64,000 bases of DNA from the NCBI RefSeq assembly GCF_000317125.1, contig NC_019695.1, positions 2,778,336-2,842,335 of the forward strand, written 5' to 3'. Position 1 is the first letter of the stretch. The number at the start of each line of letters is the position of its first letter. Of the stretch, positions 17,546 through 25,248 are shown one piece after another. The DNA comes from Chroococcidiopsis thermalis PCC 7203 (lineage in GTDB: Bacteria; Cyanobacteriota; Cyanobacteriia; Cyanobacteriales; Chroococcidiopsidaceae). The notes below the pieces were generated by a model. It saw only the letters and a list, made by a program, of their open reading frames with translations, searched no databases and was not told the origin of the DNA. The position numbers were made by a program, and so were the translations under genes.

Positions 17546-18391
17546 TTATGAGGCTGTTGGTGGTAAAACAATTTTTCGAGCTAACCCCATTTGCTTCAAA
17601 AGCAGAATTGTCCACCAGGTCAGATCGATTTCCCACCACTTCCAACCCGCTTTTGCCACGTTGGGATAGGCATGATGGTTGTTGTGCCAGCCTTCCCCGT
17701 AGGTGAGAATTGCTGCCCACCACAGGTTACGAGAATTATCATCGGAGTCATGGCTGCGGTAGCCAGTGATATGACTTGCAGAGTTGATCAGCCAAGTACT
17801 GTGCCAGAGCAAGACTGCTCTTACGAATAGTCCATAGATAACGAATGACCAACCCCCAAGCAGGTATAGTCCAACTCCGAGTGGGATTTGCAGCAACAGA
17901 TAGTAGCGATCGAGCCAACGGTAGAACGCATCTTTTGCTAAATCCGGTGCAAATTTCCGGTTGGATTCGTACTCAAAAAACTCTGGACGTTTGTACAGCA
18001 GCCAACCCATGTGGCTCCACCAGAAACCCCGTTTTGCAGAGTAGGGATCTTTGTCAATGTCTTCGGTGTATGCGTGATGTCTGCGATGTCCTGCGACCCA
18101 AAAGAGCGGACCACCTTGTAACGCTAGCGAACCGATCAGGGCGATCGCGTATTCCAATCCCTTCGGCACTTGCAAACTACGATGAGTCAGCAATCGATGA
18201 TACCCCAAGCAAATGCCAATACTGCCAAATAACCAATGGAGGAAGATTGCTACTCCCAGAGCCGACCAGGAGAAAAACCAGGGTGCTAATAAAGCTATAG
18301 CATGAACTGCCGCAAAAAACGTTATGCTCGTCCAATTCGGTACGAGCGGCTGACCGTTCTCGCGGTCAGTTTCAACCATATTCGTCGTCAT
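17546..18391 (-). CDS. desC: Acyl-lipid Delta-9 desaturase
   Basis: 281 residues. The three histidine boxes of membrane desaturases are present: HRLLTH (65-70), HRRHH (102-106) and HNNHH (236-240), between hydrophobic segments at about 22-60, 82-100 and 166-200. It should introduce the first double bond into stearoyl chains of membrane lipids, using ferredoxin, in the thylakoid and cytoplasmic membranes. Length and spacing are normal for DesC. It stands alone. DesC genes are often cold-induced, but no control element is visible. Confidence 0.93.
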   Translation of the reverse strand: MTTNMVETDRENGQPLVPNWTSITFFAAVHAIALLAPWFFSWSALGVAIFLHWLFGSIGICLGYHRLLTHRSLQVPKGLEYAIALIGSLALQGGPLFWVAGHRRHHAYTEDIDKDPYSAKRGFWWSHMGWLLYKRPEFFEYESNRKFAPDLAKDAFYRWLDRYYLLLQIPLGVGLYLLGGWSFVIYGLFVRAVLLWHSTWLINSASHITGYRSHDSDDNSRNLWWAAILTYGEGWHNNHHAYPNVAKAGWKWWEIDLTWWTILLLKQMGLARKIVLPPTAS

Positions 18392-18530
18392 GAAAACCTT
18401 ACTTATAACTTATGTTTCTCATCCTAGCCAAGTGTTTTATCGCTCGTGTCCGCCTAGAGTTTGAAGTAGCTGTACTGCTAAAGTAGAGAACTACAAATTA
18501 TTGGAGGGTTAAGTCGAATACAAACTATCT

Positions 18531-18824
18531 TCACAACTTCAAGCTGTTGAGCGTGGCAATAACTACAGCAGGTCTCAGAGCTTGAGCTGGTTGGTCATTG
18601 CGATCGCTATACAGTGGTTGATAAACTGGCATTTTTTGGTAACAGTGACTACAACGCCAGTAAATTCCTGCCAAATCTATATGACGGAGCAAAATGTATG
18701 AACAACAAGGGCATGTAGACTTCCTCAATCTAGATTGCCCAGCATACACGGCTAGATTCTTTCGACTGTTTTCAGTTGTATAAGGAGTCAGTGATTGAAG
18801 AGACTTATTTAATAAAACTTGCAT
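18531..18824 (-). CDS. Small protein with putative zinc ribbon
   Basis: 97 residues. Two cysteine pairs, CPCC near residue 38 and CSHC near 58, are spaced like a zinc ribbon. The N-terminal and C-terminal parts have no clear features. I do not recognise a family and the upstream sequence has no strong ribosome site. The pairing of cysteines is the main reason to take it as real. Confidence 0.6.
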   Translation of the reverse strand: MQVLLNKSLQSLTPYTTENSRKNLAVYAGQSRLRKSTCPCCSYILLRHIDLAGIYWRCSHCYQKMPVYQPLYSDRNDQPAQALRPAVVIATLNSLKL

Positions 18825-19173
18825 TTTTCTAACCTATGTTTGTTAATATTCGATTTAATTTTTATCTGGGATCGCAGCAATCTATAGCTGAATCCATAGC
18901 TCTTATCTGCACTTCTAGTTTAAAATCTCTCAATTAAGCCCTTAACTATCTCTTTTTTCAGAAGTGACTGCGATCGCAATTCTGAAGCAACAAAGCGGGC
19001 AAAGTCAGATGAGACAATTAGGAGGAATTAAAATAAAGATCGTTTGAATCTCGCGGTAGTAGAAACCTACTCGCAACAGTACGCATGTCCCATTTTCTTC
19101 TGCACTGCTGCGTTCTTGTATATTAAGCAGCTAGAGAAACCAAAAAGCAATTGCTTCCCGCTGGAAATTTTTT
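18825..19173. other. Gene-free stretch
   Basis: About 350 bases with no gene or clear repeat. It probably contains the promoter of the minus-strand gene at 18531-18824. Confidence 0.5.
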
Positions 19174-19443
19174 CTACAAGCGGCTCAACGAAACGTCCTT
19201 TAACTCAATCCTAGCTCTATTCACTGTGAGGATACGACCCATCCATTCAATGCCTCTCAGCATCTGAACTGCCGATATTTCTTCGGCACATGTTTCCATT
19301 TCTACTACAGCAAATCCTCTGTTCTTGCCAGTTTTATGATTTGTAGGTATATGAACCTGTTTCACAGTTCCATACTCTAAAAATATCCGCTTGAGGTCGT
19401 CTTCTTCAACCTCAGAAGATAGATTTTCTATATAAATTGACAT
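19174..19443 (-). CDS. RRM-type RNA-binding protein, no Gly-rich tail
   Basis: 89 residues with one RRM: IYIENL at residues 3-8 (RNP2) and RGFAVVEM at about 43-50 (RNP1). It lacks the glycine-rich tail of the paralogue at 14050-14346, which in cyanobacteria distinguishes the type that is usually not cold-induced. It probably binds RNA in the cytoplasm, and some members localise photosynthesis mRNAs near thylakoids. Its position in a cluster with pigment-related genes may be relevant but is not proof. Confidence 0.9.
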   Translation of the reverse strand: MSIYIENLSSEVEEDDLKRIFLEYGTVKQVHIPTNHKTGKNRGFAVVEMETCAEEISAVQMLRGIEWMGRILTVNRARIELKDVSLSRL

Positions 19444-19645
19444 GCAATAACCCCCAAACCTATTAGGTGTAGAGCTTTAGATTCGGGAAGATGTCTATGG
19501 CAGAGTGTCTAATGCTTAGTCACGTAGCCGAAAATAATTCTCGTTAATTTAATCTTAGCATAAAATGCTCGATCGCGCTTAAAGAACTAATTCTTGAGCA
19601 GCTTTTTCAGTAGCTTTTTAACTTCCTCAACCTCGCGTTTAACAA

Positions 19646-19951
19646 TCAATACAAAGCTTCTACCTTTTGTCGAAAGGCAATTAAAGCGTGCTTGCCATGA
19701 TGCTCTTTAAGTGCCAAGAAAATAGTATCTGAGACTTCTGGCGACACAATTGTCTTGATTTCAATATTAGTGTTGTAGCCTGCCATGTCTCCCAAGCGTC
19801 TGCCGTGACCACCCTCACCCTGCACTTGAATAATAGTGTAGCCACTAACATTGTGGCTTTTCAGTAATTGGACAATGCTATCTTTGAGTACTGTTTCACC
19901 GATAATAGTAACTAGGACGGCAGATTGGGTTGGGGTGGCTTCGGGTGACAT
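19646..19951 (-). CDS. PII-like signalling protein
   Basis: 101 residues from the ATG at 19951, chosen because GGAG lies six bases upstream; a GTG at 19963 would add four residues. The pattern VLVTIIGETVLKDSIVQLLKSHNVSGYTIIQVQGEGGHGRR matches the first half of the PII fold, with a shortened T-loop region (LGDMAGYNTNIEIKTIV) and the final ALIAFRQKVEALY. PII-like proteins sense nucleotides and regulate a membrane or enzyme partner. It lacks the canonical GlnB T-loop tyrosine motif, so it is not GlnB. It precedes apcA-like and nblA genes, which suggests a nutrient or carbon signal. Confidence 0.75.
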   Translation of the reverse strand: MSPEATPTQSAVLVTIIGETVLKDSIVQLLKSHNVSGYTIIQVQGEGGHGRRLGDMAGYNTNIEIKTIVSPEVSDTIFLALKEHHGKHALIAFRQKVEALY

Positions 19952-20098
19952 ATAAAACTCCACTTTAGTATTAGGTTCTACTCTGGGTCATTTAACCAAT
20001 TTTATCCGACCAGACCGACCAAAGCTTAAATTGCTCGGCAGAATTCGATCGGAGTTATGTTACATAGACCTAAAATACTTAAATCGATAGCCCTTGCT

Positions 20099-20584
20099 CT
20101 ACTGCATAGCACCGATTAAGTAGTCGAAATAAGCACCAACTTCGCCAGCGTCTTCTCCAGACATCATCGTGCTAGTGACATTCTTCATGGCTCGGACGCT
20201 CTCGACGACAGCTTCGATAGGAGTCCCCAGAGATCTGTACATTTGGCGGACACCAATCACCCCAATTTCTTCAATTGGCGTAGCATCACCAGCCACAATA
20301 GCGTATGTAATCAAACGTAGATAGTAATCCATGTCCCGCAAGCAGGTTGCAGTCATTTCCCGACCGTAAGCATTTCCCCCAGGAGAAACGATGTCCGGTC
20401 GCCTTTGGAACAGTTGACTTCCAGCTTGTTTGATAATGCCTTCTCGATTAGCTGTCAGCGCTTGAGCAAGGCGCAGCCGGCGATCGCCACTCTGGGCTAA
20501 GATCTTAATCTGCTCCAATTCGCCAGGGGTAGGATAGCGAGTTTCTGCGTCTGCGTTAACAATCAACTTCTTGACAATACTCAT
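20099..20584 (-). CDS. Allophycocyanin alpha subunit paralogue
   Basis: 161 residues, the exact length of ApcA. The start [20 protein letters not shown], the region [21 protein letters not shown] and the end [12 protein letters not shown] match ApcA, with the phycocyanobilin-binding cysteine at residue 81 (TCLRDMDYY). It would be part of a phycobilisome core-like trimer at the thylakoid. It stands without apcB, apcC or apcE, so it is not the main core operon copy. Several substitutions ([29 protein letters not shown]) mark it as an alternative form. A role under special light or nutrient conditions is inference. Confidence 0.92.
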   Translation of the reverse strand: MSIVKKLIVNADAETRYPTPGELEQIKILAQSGDRRLRLAQALTANREGIIKQAGSQLFQRRPDIVSPGGNAYGREMTATCLRDMDYYLRLITYAIVAGDATPIEEIGVIGVRQMYRSLGTPIEAVVESVRAMKNVTSTMMSGEDAGEVGAYFDYLIGAMQ

Positions 20585-21269
20585 GAATGGATTCCTTTAA
20601 AGAAATGAGAGCGAATTTATTCAAACCATCACGATTCAATGTAAATATTAGGTCTATACTTTTTGTTGACTTAAACCTAATAGGGCGATCGCTTCTTTCT
20701 ATTCAGTGCATTTTATTTCCTATTTTGAAATCTGAATATCTGACTAAATTCGGTTTACACCAAGGAGCGAAAAATCTCTAGTAAGGAGTTGCGGGCTTCA
20801 GAACGCGGTATGGCTGCCCTGAAGTACTAACCACATTAGGATGACAGCTTGAACCTGACTCAGTAAGTCGTGTAGTTTCTCACCCTCGCGAAAAACGAAG
20901 TATGAATCCCTTCGGCTTGATATCCCGATCTGGGTAGTCCTTTAAGTCAGTCCAAGAGTGTATATGAGGATATCAGCTCTATCTGTTGATGTTCATATAG
21001 AATATCGCTACCGAGCCACCAATGCAGATTGTCTCGAATTTTATTTTGTAGTGATGTCTTGAGATTAGAAATAGCTCCAAGAATTAGTTAAATTTAACTG
21101 TGTATTAATTTGTTAAGCTCGAAAGGTTCATGACAGCTTATTTGTCAGTGAAGCTGACCTAGCCAACGGCAAAGGCGCGATCGCGGTCAGCATCATTACA
21201 GGGTAACTGCTAACTTATAGAAGATTCCAGAAGTGAAGAAAGCCTTGACTAGAAAATACTTCAATTAAG
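20585..21269. other. Gene-free stretch
   Basis: About 685 bases between the divergent apcA-like gene and the next weak frame. It probably holds the apcA-like promoter. I see no tRNA, palindrome family member or convincing frame; a short frame at 20587-20781 is AT-rich and without a ribosome site. Confidence 0.5.
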
Positions 21270-21446
21270 ATGACAGACAAAAAACCAATCATTGCTAAAC
21301 GACCGTTCCAAATTTCAGATTGGGGAGTAAATCCCCAAAGCCAAGCATTGCGATCTTTAAGCGAAGAAGAAGTAAGATTTGTGTTAGCAGACATAGTTAA
21401 TACTCCAATTTTTGTTAGCGATTTGCTCGGTGATGTAAAGTCATTA
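21270..21446 (+). pseudogene. Possible coding fragment
   Basis: The frame from the ATG at 21270 begins [20 protein letters not shown] and [17 protein letters not shown], which looks like normal coding sequence. It then runs into the antisense of nblA with a clear change in character. No ribosome site or family is recognised. I treat it as a likely 5' fragment of a lost gene; it may also be a chance frame. Confidence 0.25.
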
Positions 21447-21656
21447 CTATTTCTTGGTTTTCAGCAAACCAAAATCTTGCTCTATTTGCCAATCCTTTTT
21501 CAGAATTCCTTTGTATATCATGTTCTGAATTATCATGTGCTTGTACTGCAAAATCGATAACTCTTGAGCTTGTTCGCGAGACATTTGCCTTACTCGGTCG
21601 GCGAAACTTCTGAAGCTAAATTCCTGCTCTAAAGTTAATTCGCTAGTTCGATCCAT
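21447..21656 (-). CDS. nblA: Phycobilisome degradation protein NblA, second copy
   Basis: 69 residues from the ATG at 21656, chosen because GGGAGG lies seven bases upstream. The pattern matches Nbl[39 protein letters not shown], then ILKKDW. It differs from the copy at 15065-15244 by a longer C-terminus ([13 protein letters not shown]) in place of HLD. It probably works as an alternative adaptor for Clp protease on phycobilisomes. The two copies lie on opposite strands, 6.2 kb apart. Confidence 0.9.
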   Translation of the reverse strand: MDRTSELTLEQEFSFRSFADRVRQMSREQAQELSILQYKHMIIQNMIYKGILKKDWQIEQDFGLLKTKK

Positions 21657-22076
21657 CGCTGCCTCCCGTACCCAATTTAGGGTGAAAACTGTCAGCCAAT
21701 GTTGCATTAGGAGCTAGAAATCTAAATCTGAAATCAATCGACTCCTAATGTTAACGACTTGCCAAAAGCAAAGGCAGTTAACGGAATTGACGTAGCGATC
21801 GCAACAGTAAAGACATCTTGGAAAGCATTACAACATTACTCTCCAGATATGGGATACTCAGATAGAAAATCGACTCTTTAATCGGATAGATATCGCACGT
21901 ACCTTGGCGATTAGAGGCACACAGAGCTATTTCTCCTACTTTTCACCTCGCACAATCAATGTAACATACTATTTACATATTTAGATACTTAGAGCTGATT
22001 GTGATGTTGCTTCTACCTTTACCAACAACTCTGCATCGATCGCGTAGAAGTACGTTACACCCTGCCATTATAAGGA
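21657..22076. other. Gene-free stretch
   Basis: About 420 bases with no convincing gene. It probably contains the promoter of the second nblA. No repeat family member is visible. Confidence 0.5.
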
Positions 22077-22214
22077 TTACTCCCGATTGAGAACATTTCG
22101 CAGCTCAATCGGTTCCAGCATTCGGAATGGGATTTTATAATGTCGATCGACCCTTGCCAAGTAGCGGCTCGGCTCGTACAATTCCCAGAAACAATATGTT
22201 ATCTTCCGGTAGAG
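22077..22214 (-). pseudogene. Remnant of a B12-type radical SAM/DUF4070 gene
   Basis: About 45 codons reading LYRKITYCFWELYEPSRYLA. The part CFWELYEPSRYL matches GFWTLYEPANYL in the intact enzyme at 15770-17293. The rest of the gene is missing, and a 24-bp palindrome abuts the break at 22211. This is a decayed C-terminal fragment, not a functional gene. Confidence 0.6.
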
Positions 22215-22234
22215 ACGCAAAATTTTGCGTCTCT
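22211..22234. repeat. 24-bp perfect palindrome
   Basis: AGAGACGCAAAA followed by its exact inverse complement, preceded by GT. It has the same outer arms (GTAGAGACG) as palindromes at 33833-33860 and elsewhere but a different core (CAAAATTTTG). It lies between the radical SAM remnant and the fasciclin gene. Confidence 0.85.
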
Positions 22235-22242
22235 CAGCCGAA

Positions 22243-22890
22243 CTAGATATTAAAGTTGGGCGGTAAGATAATGCGATCGACAATGTGAACCACACCATTG
22301 CTAGCCGGAATATCTGCTTGGGTTACGGTAGCATCATTGACTTTCACAGAGTTAGCAGTTTGGTCAACTTGAACGTTGACATTTGCACCTTCTACCGTTT
22401 TCACGTCTCCCGATTGCAGTTGATTGGCACTCACTTGACCAGGGACGACATGGTAAAAAAGAATCTGGGCAAGCTGTTGGCGATTTTCTGGTTGTAGCAG
22501 GCGTTGTCGAGTTTCTGCGGGAAGGGCATTGAAGGCAGCATCCGAGGGTGCGAACACCGTATATGGACCCTGAAGTTCTAAGACTTCGTTAGCATCTGTT
22601 TCATCAATGACAGAAGCAAGGGTTTTTAGTGAAGGATTTGCTTGCACTACATCAACGACATGATTATCATCTGCCTCTGCTTGCCCAGCAGGAGGGGTTG
22701 TAGTTCTTGGTGTCGTGCCTGGTGTTGGCTCAATTGGGGATGTTGTAGCACCTGGGGATGGCTCAGTCGCGGTCGGAGGGTTCTGTGCTGTTTGTTGTGG
22801 TTCGCAAGCAGCGATGACTGGGAGAATCATCAAACCTGCCGCGAGTCCTGCTAATTTTTTCATCGTGTGAGTACGATTTTGAACCTTCAT
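22243..22890 (-). CDS. Fasciclin-domain lipoprotein
   Basis: 215 residues. A signal peptide (KLAGLAAGLMILPVIAA) leads to a lipobox with cysteine at about residue 29. A proline/threonine-rich linker (about 30-75) is followed by a FAS1 domain: DVVQANPSLKTLASVIDET, GPYTVFAPSDAAFNALP, LAQILFYHVVPGQVSA, and NGVVHIVDRIILPP. FAS1 domains mediate adhesion or bind small ligands. The protein should be anchored to a membrane facing the periplasm or surface. A second ATG at 22863 is an alternative start. Confidence 0.92.
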   Translation of the reverse strand: MKVQNRTHTMKKLAGLAAGLMILPVIAACEPQQTAQNPPTATEPSPGATTSPIEPTPGTTPRTTTPPAGQAEADDNHVVDVVQANPSLKTLASVIDETDANEVLELQGPYTVFAPSDAAFNALPAETRQRLLQPENRQQLAQILFYHVVPGQVSANQLQSGDVKTVEGANVNVQVDQTANSVKVNDATVTQADIPASNGVVHIVDRIILPPNFNI

Positions 22891-22936
22891 CCGCTCTATC
22901 CTCTGTTTTTGAAATTAAATTTTTCCGAATGTTAAA

Positions 22937-23557
22937 TTAAGAGCGCAAATTCTCTGGAATTTTTTCTGGTACAGTCCACAAGTAAATCGTTCTGCCGTCT
23001 ATCTGCTCGACTCTTTCGGGTTTCCAGTCACCCATGCCATAGTTATGAGAAACAATGCGAGTTCCTGGCTTTAGTTCTTGCAACAACTTGGGACGCAGTT
23101 TGAGATTGTTCTCTGTCAATAAATAAAGCGTCACGACTGTGGCTTCGCTCATGTCCGTTTGAAACAAGTCTTGCTGGCTAAACTGGACGCGATCGCTGAC
23201 TCCTACTGTTTTTGCATTCCGCTCTGCCTCTTGAACCAGTTGAGGGTCGATCTCTATACCAATTCCCCTGGCTCCGTATCTTTGAGCAGCAGTTATGGGA
23301 ATTCCTCCATCTCCGCTACCAAGGTCGTAAATCACGTCATTCTTACCGACATTTGCCAGTTTCAGCATTGCATCTACAACAGGCTGAGGTGTTGGTACGT
23401 AAGGGACATCCAGTTGCCGTTGTAGAACTCAAACGCCAGGATTGAACTCTGTTTGGGGTTCTGTACCAAATCGACGCTGTTGCTTGCATCCGACAAATAA
23501 TCAGCTACCAATACTGATACTGATGGCGAGTAGCCGTAGCATCTGTCGTTGCTGCAT
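22937..23557 (-). pseudogene. Lipoprotein-type SAM methyltransferase with two in-frame TGA codons
   Basis: The ATG at 23557 follows an excellent AGGAGG site and reads MQQRQMLRLLAISISIGS, then TGA (23501-23503), LFVGCKQQRRF, then TGA (23429-23431), VLQRQLDVPYVPTPQPVV, and on without a break into a methyltransferase domain (VIYDLGSGDGGIPITAAQRYG, GIGIEIDPQLV). So the frame is intact except for the two stops. The first part is a signal peptide and lipobox (LFVGC), as in related cyanobacterial exported methyltransferases. An internal ATG at 23368 could still give a 143-residue domain without the signal. I take the gene as inactivated; recoding is unlikely. Confidence 0.8.
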
Positions 23558-23588
23558 AGTTGATTTTCCTCCTAGCGCAATCGATTTA

Positions 23589-23711
23589 CTACAACAGAAG
23601 AACTTTACGGTTTGGCAGGGGGTACAGGTGAACGTACCTGTGCAGGAGACGTAGCGCGATCGCGCCCAGAATTGCAGTTAAGGCTAAACTGAAGAATGCT
23701 CCTTGCTTCAT
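23589..23711 (-). CDS. Possible single-span membrane microprotein
   Basis: 40 codons starting MKQGAFFSLALTAILGAIAL, with one hydrophobic segment and a basic C-terminal part (RLLHRYVHLYPLPNRK). It ends 32 bases before the methyltransferase pseudogene on the same strand. The ribosome site is weak. No family is recognised. Confidence 0.35.
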   Translation of the reverse strand: MKQGAFFSLALTAILGAIALRLLHRYVHLYPLPNRKVLLL

Positions 23712-23784
23712 AGTTGCTTGCTTTCAATATCCTGCTTCTAGTTTTCAAACCAAAAATGATGCCAACATGACAACTCGACAGTTC

Positions 23785-24546
23785 TTACAATCCTTCAAAG
23801 TTGTAACCAACACCGATCGTCAGTCCTACACTAGTACTGTCAAAGAAGCCGACATTCACACCAGCATTTGCTGTCAGTCGATCGCCAATTGGTACGTCAG
23901 CACCAGCAGTGAGCATTGGTCCTACATCGCTGTTGTCTCCTGTGGCGATCGCTAAACCACCTCCTACGTAAGGTGCGAAACTAGAGATTGCTTCTGTCGC
24001 TGCTCCTGTAGGTTGCACGGTAAAGTCATAAGTAATTGGAATCAGAAAGGTAGTGTCATCCCCAATGACAACAGCAGGACGAGCAGAGACAGCTTCGGTG
24101 AATCCGATTTTGCTGATAACTGTGAAGTTACCGATACCCAAAGCCGTGTCGCCACCGCCCAGACCGATGTTACCGCCAACTCCAACATAGCTGGAACCAC
24201 CACGAGTAGCTCTACCTGGTTCAATTGCACCTGGAGTGGGCTGAGTTGGTGTAGTCTGAGTTGGTGTAGTTGCAGGTGGTTGTGTAGTTGGGGTAGTCGG
24301 TTGAGTGCTGGGATATGTCGGCTCAGTAGTAGGAGTTGTGGGTTGAGTCGTAGGATAAGTAGGGTCAACTTGAGCTACTACAGAATTTGTAGGTTCATGT
24401 CTCAGTGCAGCCGCTGAAGTTGAAACTTTCGTATTTTCTGCGTTGTTACTAGCAGTCTGAGCTTGAGCTGACAGTCCGCCTGCCAATACAGCTACGGTGG
24501 CGATCGCGATGATAGTAGAAATCTGCTGAATAGGTTTGGTGTTCAC
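23785..24546 (-). CDS. Outer-membrane beta-barrel-like protein with Pro/Thr-rich linker
   Basis: 253 residues. A signal peptide (IIAIATVAVLAGGLSAQAQ) is followed by a low-complexity linker rich in PTTQPT (about 60-110). The C-terminal domain begins SSYVGVGGNIGLGGG and continues through FTVISKIGF, FLIPITYDF, FAPYVGGGLAIATGDNSD, and ends VGLTIGVGYNFEGL. Its strand pattern and paralogy with 33881-34573 suggest a small barrel or barrel-like surface protein. Function is unknown. The linker is encoded by a short tandem repeat. Confidence 0.82.
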   Translation of the reverse strand: MNTKPIQQISTIIAIATVAVLAGGLSAQAQTASNNAENTKVSTSAAALRHEPTNSVVAQVDPTYPTTQPTTPTTEPTYPSTQPTTPTTQPPATTPTQTTPTQPTPGAIEPGRATRGGSSYVGVGGNIGLGGGDTALGIGNFTVISKIGFTEAVSARPAVVIGDDTTFLIPITYDFTVQPTGAATEAISSFAPYVGGGLAIATGDNSDVGPMLTAGADVPIGDRLTANAGVNVGFFDSTSVGLTIGVGYNFEGL

Positions 24547-24976
24547 GAGCGGTCCCTCAAATGTTTCCAGAAGTAGCTAACAGTGCCATTAACTATGGCA
24601 ACTGATTTGAAAATTACCTGACTTTTTGTTTAGCTATCTTTAGCATCACGAACAAAAATGATGAGAAAATGACAACAAATGATAAAGATTTCAGTTTTTA
24701 GAATATTTGATGAGCCATGAAATGAGGAGTGTGAAGCTCTAATCTTATTTTTAAGTTTTGACTTGTCTTCGCCAGAAAAAATCTCTAACACCAGATATAT
24801 GTCTTTAGAGACGCGAGGGTAATTTATGTTTACTTCTCGCTCAGATTCGACCACAGTAATATTCAAGATAATTCTTTAGAACGGGTTTTAAAACTCCCTT
24901 TCTCAAGATAAAGATATAGAAAAATTTAAGTTTCGATTTCTGTCTAAAGATTGTGGTAAGCGGCTCGGAATTGAGT
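24547..24976. other. Gene-free stretch
   Basis: About 430 bases with only a weak AT-rich frame on the minus strand (24630-24866), no ribosome site and no family. No repeat recognised. Confidence 0.5.
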
Positions 24977-25229
24977 CTAGTAGTATACAAGTAAAAGACT
25001 TGAAGAGAACGAATATGAAACTAAAACCTTTGTTCGGTATTGCCATGACAGCGTAGCAAAGAATCTCAGCAGGAAACACCCACTGACGTTGCTGAAGAGC
25101 GTACCGTAGGGAATTGCAGTGCCAAACAATTGTACGAACCACGCACCGAGGTAATAGCGGCTAAGCGCAAAGCGCGATTGCTCTTGGTGCGATCGCAAGA
25201 GAAGTGCGAAGTACGGGATCTTTGAGCAT
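24977..25229 (-). pseudogene. Decayed fluoride channel gene crcB (fluc)
   Basis: From an ATG at 25229 the frame reads MLKDPVLRTSLAIAPRAIA, the usual CrcB start, and then breaks. After a frameshift another frame continues LSRYYLGAWFVQLFGTAIPYG and TLFSNVSGCFLLRFFATL, which are the conserved G-x-x-x-R-Y-Y and GT-x-x-PYGT-x-x-x-N segments of Fluc channels. The second half of the protein (the F-box phenylalanines) is not recognisable. It lies 20 bases downstream of the antiporter gene, as a former second gene of a fluoride operon would. Confidence 0.75.
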
Positions 25230-25248
25230 ATTTCAGGATTCCGACGAA

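Noticed and set aside
20587-20781. 64-codon plus-strand frame next to the apcA-like gene
   Set aside because: No ribosome site or family; overlaps the likely promoter of the divergent gene.
24630-24866. 78-codon minus-strand frame
   Set aside because: AT-rich chance frame without start signal or recognisable domain.
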